Assembly (NCBI RefSeq): GCF_000349945.1
Contig: NC_020516.1
Location: forward strand, 2,790,001-2,854,000
Direction: 5' to 3'
Source of the DNA: Azoarcus sp. KH32C
GTDB lineage: Bacteria > Pseudomonadota > Gammaproteobacteria > Burkholderiales > Rhodocyclaceae
DNA: 64,000 bases
Below, in pieces: positions 42,470 to 50,504 of this stretch (its first letter is position 1; every line of letters begins with the position of its first letter). The notes beneath the pieces were generated by a model, which did not search any database, was not told the DNA's origin, and worked only from the letters and a program-made list of their open reading frames with translations. Position numbers and translations under genes: made by a program.

Positions 42470-43956
42470 TGATTGCTCCAGGCGCCCATGGCGGCGCAGA
42501 TGGCCGGCGGGGTGAAGCGCGCATCGGCCAGGGTTCGATTGGTAAGAAGCGCCGCCGACAGCACGACCGCGAGCTGCTCGGGTGTCGGCACGAGATCTTC
42601 GAGAGCTGCCTTGTGCTCCTCGAGGAAACTGGTCGTCGTGTCGCCCGCCGCAAAGGCATCGTGGGCCAGTACCCGCCCGAGATAAGTCGCGTTGGTGGTT
42701 ACACCCAACACCGCCATCTCTTCGAGCACCGCGCGCATCTTGGCAATGGCTTCCTCGCGGGTCGTGCCATGGACGATCAGCTTGGCCAGCATGGAATCGA
42801 AGGACGAACCGATCGTGTCCCCTTCCCTGACCCCCGAGTCGAGACGAAACCCGTCCATCTCCGGCGAATCGAAACACTCGAGGCGCCCCGTGGCCGGCAT
42901 GAAGTCGCGAGCGGAATCTTCGGCACAGAGCCGGCATTCGATTGCGTGGCCATTGAGCTTGATGTCGTCCTGCCCATAGCCGAGGGCTTCGCCTTCGGCG
43001 ACCCGGATCTGCTCCGCGACGAGGTCGAGGCCGGTGATCATCTCGGTGACCGGGTGTTCGACCTGGATCCGCGTGTTCATCTCGAGGAAGTAGAAACCGC
43101 CCTTCGCATCGACGACAAACTCCACGGTGCCCGCGGAGGCATAGCCCACGGCCTCGGCCAATGCCACGGCCTGACTGCCCATCTCCTGGCGCAGCCGACC
43201 GTCGACGAAGGACGAAGGCGCCTCCTCGATGATCTTCTGGTGGCGGCGCTGGATCGAGCATTCGCGCTCGCCCAGATGCACGACATTGCCGTGCTGGTCC
43301 GCCAGGATCTGGATTTCGATATGGCGCGGGCGCTCGATGTATTTCTCGATGAAGACGCGCGCGTCGCCAAAGGCCGCCAGTGCCTCGGCACGGGTACGCT
43401 CGAACGCTGCACGGCAGGCGCCCTTGTCGGCGTAATGGATGACGCGCATGCCCTTACCGCCGCCCCCGGCGCTCGCCTTGATGATGACCGGCAGGCCGAT
43501 CTCGCGGGCCACTTCGTAGGCCTGGTCGGCATCGACGATCTCGCCGTCGAAACCGGGGATGGTGTTCACTCCGGCCTTCTGGGCGAGCCGCTTCGACTCG
43601 ATCTTGTCGCCCATCGCTGCAATCGCGTCGGCGCCCGGGCCGATGAAGCGCACGCCGGCCGCTTCGAGTCGACGCGCGAACTCGGCGTTCTCCGAAAGAA
43701 AGCCGAAGCCCGGATGGACCGCATCGGCGCCGAGCGCCGCGCAGGCGGCCAGGATGTTGTCGATCGACAGATAAGCCGCGACGGGGGTCGGGCCGTCGAT
43801 GCGGAAGGCCGCATCGGCAAGCTGAACGGGCAATGAGTCGCGGTCGGCATCGTGATAGACGATGACCGCGCGTTTACCCAGCCGGTGGCAGGTGCGGATG
43901 ATGCGTGCCGCTATCTCGCCGCGGTTGGCGATCAAGACCGTGTTGATGGAGGTCAT
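42466..43956 (-). CDS. Biotin carboxylase subunit of acyl-CoA carboxylase
   Basis: 496 residues from ATG 43956 (GGGAA site); ATG 43971 is an alternative. It has the N-terminal VLIANRGEIAARIIRT, the ATP-grasp loop KASAGGGGKGMR, ERECSIQRRHQK and EMNTRIQVEHPVTE motifs of biotin carboxylases. It charges the separate carrier protein with CO2 using ATP and bicarbonate. It has no biotinyl domain of its own and ends with a ~50-residue tail. Needs biotin, which fits bioC/bioB nearby. Confidence 0.92.
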   Translation of the reverse strand: MTSINTVLIANRGEIAARIIRTCHRLGKRAVIVYHDADRDSLPVQLADAAFRIDGPTPVAAYLSIDNILAACAALGADAVHPGFGFLSENAEFARRLEAAGVRFIGPGADAIAAMGDKIESKRLAQKAGVNTIPGFDGEIVDADQAYEVAREIGLPVIIKASAGGGGKGMRVIHYADKGACRAAFERTRAEALAAFGDARVFIEKYIERPRHIEIQILADQHGNVVHLGERECSIQRRHQKIIEEAPSSFVDGRLRQEMGSQAVALAEAVGYASAGTVEFVVDAKGGFYFLEMNTRIQVEHPVTEMITGLDLVAEQIRVAEGEALGYGQDDIKLNGHAIECRLCAEDSARDFMPATGRLECFDSPEMDGFRLDSGVREGDTIGSSFDSMLAKLIVHGTTREEAIAKMRAVLEEMAVLGVTTNATYLGRVLAHDAFAAGDTTTSFLEEHKAALEDLVPTPEQLAVVLSAALLTNRTLADARFTPPAICAAMGAWSNQ

Positions 43957-43983
43957 GTTTCCCAATTCCATGATTGATCCGTG

Positions 43984-45810
43984 TCAGGCCGAAGCCGCCG
44001 TGCTGTCGAGCAAGCCTCCGGAGGCGCACCACTGCGCCGGCACCCGGATCGGCAAGTCCATCAGCATTTGCGCCCAGCTCTTGCCTTGCGGGTCGTAGCG
44101 CAGGGAGGCGATACCGCCGCCGCCCAGCGCCCCCGCGAGCAGGAAGTTCAGCGCATGAATCCCCGGCAACTCCCAGCGCCGCACCTCCCCGGTGAGGTAG
44201 TGGGCAAAGAAAGCCGCCACGCGCTCCGCGGAAAGCTCGCGGCGCAGCACCGGCAGGAATTCGGGACGCCGGGCAATGATGCCGATGTTCGAATCGTTGC
44301 CCTTGTCGCCGCTGCGTCCCCAGGCCAGGGCGATCAGCGGAACCTCGAGCGTGTCGCCGGAAGCGCTCAGTTTCGTGCCCTCGACGGCACCCTCAGGCGC
44401 GCTGCGGGGCACCAGCTTCGTGCCGCGAGGCACATCGACGGACTGGGTCTCTCCGCCCACGTCCACCGTCACCGGCGCCTCGGCCTTGTCGATCAGGAAG
44501 GAAAACAGCCGCACAACGGGTGACGGCGTGGGCCGACCGCCGAAGAGACCCGTCGTGCCCTGGGCCATGGCCACGCCCGCCTGGGTCATTTCCTTCGCGA
44601 ACAGCTCGAGCGCCGCCTTGTCGCCATGGCGCAAGCCCATCTTCAGGACCACCTCGCGTGCGCAGTCGGCGAAACGGCCTGCAGCGCCGTAGGTATCTTC
44701 CGCGCCGATGACCTCGATGGAGGTCTCACGGTAGTCGCCACGACCTGCCGCCTGATTGAGCTTGCGGGTACGGTCGATGATGGCAGCGCCCATGCGCCGC
44801 GCCTTGGCGGCAGCATCGCGGCCGGCCACCATCATGGTGGCGATCACCCGCCAGCCGTCGCTCCAGGTCGCGCTCACCTTGTAGCTGGGCGTCGGCGCGT
44901 GGCCGCGGGTATTACTGACCCGCACCCGATTCTCGCCAACTTGCTCAAGCTTCACCTCGGTGAAGTCGCAAACCACGTCGGGCAGGATGTAGTTGGCCGG
45001 ATCGCCGATCTCATAGACGATCTGCTCGGCGACCGTTGCCGTCGACACCAGCCCGCCGGTGCCCTCCGGCTTGGTCACGACGAAGCTGCCGTCCGCAGAG
45101 CATTCGACGATCGGGTAGCCCATGTCCTCCCAGCCCGGCACGTCGGCCCAGTCGGTGAAGATGCCGCCGGTGCACTGCGGCCCGCATTCGATCACGTGTC
45201 CGGCGAGGCTGCCGGCGGCAAGCAGGTCGTAGTCGCCGTCGCGCCAACCGAACTCGTGCATGAGAATGCCCAAGGTCACCGCCGAATCGACACAGCGGCC
45301 GGTCAGCACGACGTCGGCCCCGGCATCGAGGGCGAGCGCGATGGCGCGCGCACCCAGGTAGGCATTGCAACTGAGCAGTTGAGACGGCAAAGGCTCGCCG
45401 GTAAACATCTCCCGCGGCGCCATAGCCTGAATCGCTTCCGCCCTCGGCATGAGGTCGTCGCCCTCCACCACCGCCACACGGAGGGGAATGCCGACCTTGT
45501 CGGCGGCGGCCACGAGCGCCTCGCGGCAGGCGCGCGGGTTTACACCCCCTGCGTTGGAAACCACGCGGATGCCGCGCGCCCGAATTTCGGGCAGCAAGGG
45601 GACGAGGGACTCCACAAAATCCGGCGGATATCCACCGGCCGGATTCTTCGCCCTGGCGCGGGCGAGCAGCGACATCGTGATCTCGGCGAGATAGTCGGAG
45701 ACCAGATAGTCGATCCTGCCGCTCCTCACCAATTGCGCGGCGGCGTAGCTGCTGTCGCCCCAAAAGCCGGATGAGCAGCCGATGGCAATCGTGTCCTTGC
45801 GCGGCTTCAT
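43984..45810 (-). CDS. atuA: AtuA-like DUF1446 protein (acyclic terpene utilisation)
   Basis: 608 residues from ATG 45810, overlapping the upstream hydratase stop. It carries the DUF1446 landmarks IGCSSGFWGDSSYAAAQLV, DYLAEITMSLLARARAKNP, VVSNAGGVNP, LTGRCVDSAVTLG and a C-terminal LAWGRSGDKGNDSNIGI. AtuA is the first gene of the acyclic terpene utilisation operon in pseudomonads; its reaction is not settled. Its presence next to a geranyl/methylcrotonyl-type carboxylase argues for an isoprenoid-like or 3-methyl-branched substrate. Close homologues also occur in other acyl-CoA clusters, so the symbol marks family membership. Confidence 0.8.
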   Translation of the reverse strand: MKPRKDTIAIGCSSGFWGDSSYAAAQLVRSGRIDYLVSDYLAEITMSLLARARAKNPAGGYPPDFVESLVPLLPEIRARGIRVVSNAGGVNPRACREALVAAADKVGIPLRVAVVEGDDLMPRAEAIQAMAPREMFTGEPLPSQLLSCNAYLGARAIALALDAGADVVLTGRCVDSAVTLGILMHEFGWRDGDYDLLAAGSLAGHVIECGPQCTGGIFTDWADVPGWEDMGYPIVECSADGSFVVTKPEGTGGLVSTATVAEQIVYEIGDPANYILPDVVCDFTEVKLEQVGENRVRVSNTRGHAPTPSYKVSATWSDGWRVIATMMVAGRDAAAKARRMGAAIIDRTRKLNQAAGRGDYRETSIEVIGAEDTYGAAGRFADCAREVVLKMGLRHGDKAALELFAKEMTQAGVAMAQGTTGLFGGRPTPSPVVRLFSFLIDKAEAPVTVDVGGETQSVDVPRGTKLVPRSAPEGAVEGTKLSASGDTLEVPLIALAWGRSGDKGNDSNIGIIARRPEFLPVLRRELSAERVAAFFAHYLTGEVRRWELPGIHALNFLLAGALGGGGIASLRYDPQGKSWAQMLMDLPIRVPAQWCASGGLLDSTAASA

Positions 45811-46592
45811 TGCGCCACCCCTTCTGCCCAGCGCGGCGCGCGCTTTTCCGCGAATGCCGCCCGCCCCTCGCGGGCCTCCTCGGTGGCGGCAAGCTTTTCG
45901 ATCATCAGATCCGCATAGACGAGCGTCTGATCGAACGACATGTCCTGCATCACGTCCAGCGCCTGCTTACCCATTCGCAGAGCCGTCGGCGCATTGCGCA
46001 ACAGCTTGTCGACCACCACGCCGAGTTGGGCATCCAGGTCCGCCCTCGGTATCGCGCGATTGACCAATCCGCATTGCTGCGCTTCGGCAGCGGTCAGCGG
46101 ATCGCCAAGGAAGGCCATCTCCCAATAGCGCCGGCGCGGGAGCTGGCGCATCAGATACGCCGAAATCATCATCGGAAACACACCGACCTTCACTTCGGGC
46201 GTTCCGAAGCGCACGTCGTCCGCGCAGTACGCAAGGTCGCAAGCGGCGACCAGGCCCAAGCCGCCGCCGAGTGCAGAGCCGACAATACGACCGACGATGG
46301 GCTTGCGGCAGGCGCGCATCGCGCGAAAGACGCGCACCAACGGGTTTTCGCCGCCGGCCGCCGAGAAGGTGCTGGCGCCGGCGGCGTCCTTGAGGTCCGC
46401 ACCGGCACAGAAGGTCTTGTCGCCGCCGGCCGTCAGGACGACGACCCGCACGAGCTCGTCGCTCGCGGCCAGTTCGAAGGCATCGACCAGGGCGTCGGTC
46501 AGCGCCCGGTTGATCGCGTTGTGCGCTTCGGGACGATTGAGGGTGAGCCACAGAGCAGCGCCCCGGCGCTCGATGAGTAGGACTTCAGACAC
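45807..46592 (-). CDS. Enoyl-CoA hydratase/isomerase 1
   Basis: 261 residues from ATG 46592 (GGAG upstream). Crotonase motifs: NRPEAHNAINRALTDAL, KTFCAGADLKDAA, and IVGSALGGGLGLVAACDLA forming the oxyanion hole, with an acidic residue in FGTPEVKVGVFP. Likely hydrates the carboxylated glutaconyl-type CoA intermediate (AtuE/LiuC-like) or another enoyl-CoA. Overlaps the AtuA start. Confidence 0.9.
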   Translation of the reverse strand: MSEVLLIERRGAALWLTLNRPEAHNAINRALTDALVDAFELAASDELVRVVVLTAGGDKTFCAGADLKDAAGASTFSAAGGENPLVRVFRAMRACRKPIVGRIVGSALGGGLGLVAACDLAYCADDVRFGTPEVKVGVFPMMISAYLMRQLPRRRYWEMAFLGDPLTAAEAQQCGLVNRAIPRADLDAQLGVVVDKLLRNAPTALRMGKQALDVMQDMSFDQTLVYADLMIEKLAATEEAREGRAAFAEKRAPRWAEGVAQ

Positions 46593-46610
46593 GGGATCTC
46601 CTTCCGGTAA

Positions 46611-47381
46611 TCACTTGAAGTTCGAAAAATCGGCTGGACGCTTCTCGAAGAAGGCGGCGATCGCCTCCTGCAGTTCGCGAGACTCATAGCCCGCCTCGAG
46701 CGCCTTGCCCTCCATCACCAGTGCGGTTTCGATGGCAGCGCGATGGCCCGCTTTCAGCAGGCGCTTGCTCTCCCTCATCGAGCGCGGCGGCATGTCCGCG
46801 AGGGCTCGCGCCGTCTCGCGCGCCTTGGCCAGTACGTCTTGCGCAGGGGTGATCGCAGTCACGATTCCGGCGCGCAGCGCCAGATCGGCATCGAAGGAGC
46901 GCCCGAGCAACACCATCTCGGTGGCCCGGCGTATCCCGGCATAAAGCGGCGCGAGGTAGCTGGAGCCGAACTCCGGCACCAGGCCGAGCCGGACGAAAGG
47001 CATCTGGAACGTGGTTCCCTCCGCCGCGTACACGAAGTCGCAATGCAGGAGCAGCGTGGTGCCGCCACCGATCGCGTAGCCATGCACGGCTGCCACGATG
47101 GGCTTGTCGAAATCCACCAGCCGCGCTACCAGGCGGGCAAAGCGCGAGCGCAGATAGCCGTCGGGAAGCGGGCCTTCGCGGAAGGCATCGAGGTCGCCAC
47201 CCGCGCAGAACCCGTCGGCCTCCGAGTACAGCAGCACGGCGCGCACATCGCCATCGGTCTGCGCCTCGTGCAGATGTTCCTCGAGCGCATCGAACCACGC
47301 TTCGTTCATCACGTTGCGCCGCCCCGACTCGCCAAGACGCAACTCAAGAATATGGCCCGCCCGTGCCACCCGGATTGTCAT
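46611..47381 (-). CDS. Enoyl-CoA hydratase/isomerase 2
   Basis: 256 residues from ATG 47381, with a strong GGAGGAG site; 47429 is not used. Crotonase blocks GFCAGGDLDAF and AVHGYAIGGGTTLLLHCDF are present, then FVRLGLVPEFGSSYLAP. It is the first gene of the leftward operon that continues through the carboxylase and synthetases, and is divergent from a TetR gene whose putative operator lies at 47462-47478. Confidence 0.9.
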   Translation of the reverse strand: MTIRVARAGHILELRLGESGRRNVMNEAWFDALEEHLHEAQTDGDVRAVLLYSEADGFCAGGDLDAFREGPLPDGYLRSRFARLVARLVDFDKPIVAAVHGYAIGGGTTLLLHCDFVYAAEGTTFQMPFVRLGLVPEFGSSYLAPLYAGIRRATEMVLLGRSFDADLALRAGIVTAITPAQDVLAKARETARALADMPPRSMRESKRLLKAGHRAAIETALVMEGKALEAGYESRELQEAIAAFFEKRPADFSNFK

Positions 47382-47461
47382 TTGATGCTCCTCCAAGGGT
47401 TTCCTGTCGCCACATCGGCGTTCATCCAATGTGGTGCCAGTCTAGGGAGCTCAAATTAAAA

Positions 47462-47478
47462 AAGCAAGCGCTTGGTTT
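47462..47478. promoter_or_regulatory. Putative TetR operator with core CAAGCGCTTG
   Basis: The perfect 10-bp palindrome CAAGCGCTTG (47465-47474) is centred in AAGCAAGCGCTTGGTTT between the divergent hydratase and TetR genes. It is the only clear dyad there and resembles sites of TetR regulators of acyl-CoA pathways. Confidence 0.6.
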
Positions 47479-47540
47479 GTTAGCGCAACGGCGATGCGCT
47501 ATATTCGCGCATTCGCAATTCGACTGAAGGAACGGAAAAC

Positions 47541-48152
47541 ATGGCGAGACCGAAACGCGCCGACATCAGCGACGTCAACCGGCGCAACGAACTCATCGCC
47601 ACGGCGGCGAAGCTATTCAAGGAGAAGGGTTTCCACGCGACGACGACGCGGGATATCGCAAAGGCGTCGAACATGACGGCCGGCAGCCCCTTCTACCACT
47701 TCGCAAGCAAGCAGGACCTGCTCTTCGCGGGGGTCGAATCCAGCCTCCTCGACTGCCTTTCCACGCTCGAGGCGGTCGACCCGACGTCGATGCCTCCAAT
47801 GGATTACTTTCGCACCCTCACCCGCTTGCACCTCGGGCGCCTACTCGACACGGACAGCGGTGTCGTCCCCATGGTGGTCGATGAATGGAGGCATCTGGAG
47901 GGCGAGCACCGCGAACAAGTCATCACCATCCGGCGGCGGTTCGAGCGGCTGTGGCGTGGAGCTTTCGAGCGGGTGAAGGAGGCCGGGCTGGTTCCGCGTG
48001 CAGACACACGGGCAGTGGCGTACTTCCTGAGCGCCCTTCACGGAGTCGTGAACTGGTACGCGCCAGGTGGGCCCCTGTCGCCCGAGCAGATCGCCGACGA
48101 CTTGGTCGACTGGCTTACCGGCTTCCCGGAGCGCTCCGCCAAGATTCGTTGA
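47541..48152 (+). CDS. TetR-family regulator of the acyl-CoA operon
   Basis: 203 residues, ATG 47541 after AAGGAACGG. HTH: LIATAAKLFKEKGFHATTTR, then SPFYHFASKQDLLF. The C-terminal domain resembles the TetR_C subgroup of fatty-acid/acyl-CoA-responsive regulators such as AtuR, LiuR-like or FadR-type repressors. Divergent from the hydratase-carboxylase operon, it probably represses it until a pathway acyl-CoA accumulates. Confidence 0.88.
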   Translation: MARPKRADISDVNRRNELIATAAKLFKEKGFHATTTRDIAKASNMTAGSPFYHFASKQDLLFAGVESSLLDCLSTLEAVDPTSMPPMDYFRTLTRLHLGRLLDTDSGVVPMVVDEWRHLEGEHREQVITIRRRFERLWRGAFERVKEAGLVPRADTRAVAYFLSALHGVVNWYAPGGPLSPEQIADDLVDWLTGFPERSAKIR

Positions 48153-48167
48153 ACCGTCGATTCCCGT

Positions 48168-48962
48168 TCATCCGGGCTTAGCCAGCGCGAACAAGCTCAC
48201 GTCATAGGTCGCAGGCAACAAGCCATCGGCTCTCCGATGCCTTTCGTAGCGGCCGACAAGCGTGCGCCAGACGCCCTTCCCCAGCAGTTGATGGCGACGC
48301 TCCGGACCCACCTGATGAGCGCCGATGGCTTTGATGTCTCTCAGAAGCCCGCCCAGATCAGGAGCGAGGGCGAAGACGGTTTCGACTCCCTGTCCAGCCA
48401 CCTCCAGCCCTGCACTAGCCGCCCGAGCTGTAAGCTGTTCCAGCGGCTCGAAGTGGATGACGTGCTGCGCGTCGTCGACATGGGAAAAGGCCTCGCTCAA
48501 TTCCCATAAGGTACGCGGCCCCAAGGTCGCAAGCCAAGCACGCCCTCCCGGCCGCAATACCCGGGCAATCTCCGTGAGGCTGCGTTGCGAGTCACACCAT
48601 TGCAGCATGAGACTTGACCAGAGCACATCAACCGACCGGGTGGCCAGCGGGAGCTGCTCGGCGTCCGCACATAGCGGAATGCAGCCATCCGCATCGGTTG
48701 CCGGCATGCGAAGCAGCATCGCAGGCGCAAAATCCATCGCGATGATTTCGGCATCCGGGAATCGGGCGCCCAAAAGCCCCAACGCGTAGCCCGTACCACA
48801 GCCGGCATCGACGACGCGCCGGGCGCTGCGGGTCACGGGATGGCGGTCGGCAAAATCCAACAGGCGTCCACACACCTCGCGCTGAACCACAGCCGCGGCA
48901 TCATATGTTTCGGCCGCGCGGTCGAAAGCCGCGCGGACACTCTGCTTGTCAGGCTTGGACAC
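48168..48962 (-). CDS. bioC: Malonyl-[ACP] O-methyltransferase BioC
   Basis: 264 residues from GTG 48962 behind GAGGAG; an upstream ATG at 48989 is less well placed. SAM-dependent methyltransferase motifs: VVDAGCGTGYALGLLG, IIAMDFAPAML and the BioC-typical SVDVLWSSLMLQWC, then RVLRPGGRAWLATLG. BioC methylates malonyl-ACP to start pimelate synthesis for biotin. It lies 66 bases downstream of bioB on the same strand, in a catabolic island that encodes a biotin-dependent carboxylase. Confidence 0.9.
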   Translation of the reverse strand: MSKPDKQSVRAAFDRAAETYDAAAVVQREVCGRLLDFADRHPVTRSARRVVDAGCGTGYALGLLGARFPDAEIIAMDFAPAMLLRMPATDADGCIPLCADAEQLPLATRSVDVLWSSLMLQWCDSQRSLTEIARVLRPGGRAWLATLGPRTLWELSEAFSHVDDAQHVIHFEPLEQLTARAASAGLEVAGQGVETVFALAPDLGGLLRDIKAIGAHQVGPERRHQLLGKGVWRTLVGRYERHRRADGLLPATYDVSLFALAKPG

Positions 48963-49028
48963 CTCCGCCGCTCCTCTCCACGAACGCAACTCCGCTCACT
49001 GTTCGCCGACCTTCCCGCGTCGTCCCGC

Positions 49029-50042
49029 TCAACTGTCCGCAGCTGCCTCCGCCCTGAGCCCCAGGCGCTGGAAGAACTGCCGATCCTCGTCGAAGTCCGG
49101 ATTGCCGGTCGTAAGCAACTTGTCGCCGTAGAAGATGGAATTCGCGCCGGCCAGGAAACAAAGCGCCTGTACTCCTTCCCCCAGTTCCCGGCGGCCGGCC
49201 GATAGGCGTATCCGGGATTTGGGCATCGTGATCCGTGCCGCCGCGACGACTCGCACGAATTCGATCGGATCCAGGGGCGGTGCATCCTCCATCGGCGTGC
49301 CAGGGATGGCCACCAGGTTGTTGATGGGCACGGATTCCGGATACGGCTCCAGATTGGCCAGCTCGGCGATGAGGCCGGCCCGCTGCGCACGGCTTTCGCC
49401 CATGCCGAGGATGCCGCCGCTACAGACCTTGAGACCGGCCTCGCGCACCGTCGCAAGGGTGTCGAGGCGGTCCTGATAGCTGCGAGTGGTGACGACCTGG
49501 CCGTAGTAGCCCGGATCCGTATCCAGGTTGTGGTTGTAGTAATCAAGGCCCGCGTCCTTGAGGACTTGTGCCTGGTGGGGCTTAAGCATCCCTGCTGTGA
49601 GGCAACTCTCCATGCCGAGGCCTACGACCGTCTCGACCAGGCGGCCGAGCGCGGGAAGATCCCGGTCCCGCACTTGACGCCAGGCAGCCCCCATGCAAAA
49701 GCGCGTGGCCCCCGCCTCCTTGGCGGCGACGGCGGCAGCCCGCACGGCCGCCTCGTCGAGCATCGGCTCGGCCGGAACTCGTCCGTCGTGGTGGGCCGAC
49801 TGGGAGCAATAGCCGCAGTTCTCGGCGCACCCGCCGGTCTTGATCGACAGCAGCGTGGAAAGCTGGATCTCAGTCGGGTCGAAGTGTTGCCGATGGACCT
49901 CCTGGGCGCGGAACAGGAGATCCGGCAGAGGCAGATCCAGTAGGGCGGCCACATCCGTCACCGACCAGCGGGCGGTATGGCAATCGCGCATTTGAGCTGC
50001 GGGTTCGCCGCGGCGATGCATGGTGATGGGTTCGGTTTGCAT
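49029..50042 (-). CDS. bioB: Biotin synthase BioB
   Basis: 337 residues from ATG 50042 with a GGAG site. The radical SAM cluster motif CAENCGYCSQS (CX3CX2C) is intact, followed by RFCMGAAWR, YYNHNLDTDPGYYG and CSGGILGMGES, all characteristic of biotin synthase. It inserts sulfur into dethiobiotin. Its promoter region contains a C5/G5 box at 50179-50192, so it may be controlled with the catabolic genes and not by biotin alone. Confidence 0.93.
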   Translation of the reverse strand: MQTEPITMHRRGEPAAQMRDCHTARWSVTDVAALLDLPLPDLLFRAQEVHRQHFDPTEIQLSTLLSIKTGGCAENCGYCSQSAHHDGRVPAEPMLDEAAVRAAAVAAKEAGATRFCMGAAWRQVRDRDLPALGRLVETVVGLGMESCLTAGMLKPHQAQVLKDAGLDYYNHNLDTDPGYYGQVVTTRSYQDRLDTLATVREAGLKVCSGGILGMGESRAQRAGLIAELANLEPYPESVPINNLVAIPGTPMEDAPPLDPIEFVRVVAAARITMPKSRIRLSAGRRELGEGVQALCFLAGANSIFYGDKLLTTGNPDFDEDRQFFQRLGLRAEAAADS

Positions 50043-50178
50043 TTGATGGTGTCTCCTCTTGCCTGCTGACGGAAGAATAAGCAGCACGGAGCAACCACGT
50101 GCGCCAATGAGGTTGCAGATTCCGCCAGACAGCATTAGCACCCCGCGCCGCCACCTGGACGCAACTCGCCCATCTTCA

Positions 50179-50192
50179 CCCCCATCCGGGGG
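50179..50192. promoter_or_regulatory. CCCCC-ATCC-GGGGG operator box before bioB
   Basis: A perfect C5/G5 dyad 137 bp upstream of the bioB start, same type as the boxes before DUF1302 and the lipase. Confidence 0.6.
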
Positions 50193-50387
50193 ATAGAAAG
50201 CTCCGTATTTGCGCTCGACGATCGGTATCGAAGGATGCCTGTAGTCACAACCTGACGAGCGTACCCCCTCACAAAAGTTGCAAATACTGCCAACTATCCC
50301 GCGCGTTTGTCGGTGGACGGGCAAGTCGCCCGACGCCTTTCGCGACGAAGTGGAAGCAGAACCTCGCGAGGAGTGACAGGCCGCCGG

Positions 50388-50403
50388 TTCCCCCCATTCA
50401 GGG
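50388..50403. promoter_or_regulatory. C5/G5 operator box before the FadN-like gene
   Basis: CCCCCC-ATTCA-GGGGG lies about 100 bp upstream of ATG 50505. The spacer is four or five bases depending on how the run of C is counted. Confidence 0.55.
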
Positions 50404-50504
50404 GGTAGGCGCACTCCAACGCACGCTCGATGATGGAGACAAGCAGCGCCCACCCCAACGATCGGGCGGCGCGTCTCATGCCCATCATTCAGAAAGGAGA
50501 TGTG

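Larger units (their letters stand above)
50043..50504. other. 462-bp divergent promoter region between bioB and the FadN-like gene
   Basis: No gene is seen. It contains two C5/G5 boxes, one near each divergent start, and C-rich half-sites such as ACCCCCT near 50265. Confidence 0.6.

Noticed and set aside
42469..43836. Plus-strand open frame of 455 codons opposite biotin carboxylase
   Set aside because: Biotin carboxylase motifs on the minus strand are unambiguous; the plus translation is His/Arg-rich without domains.
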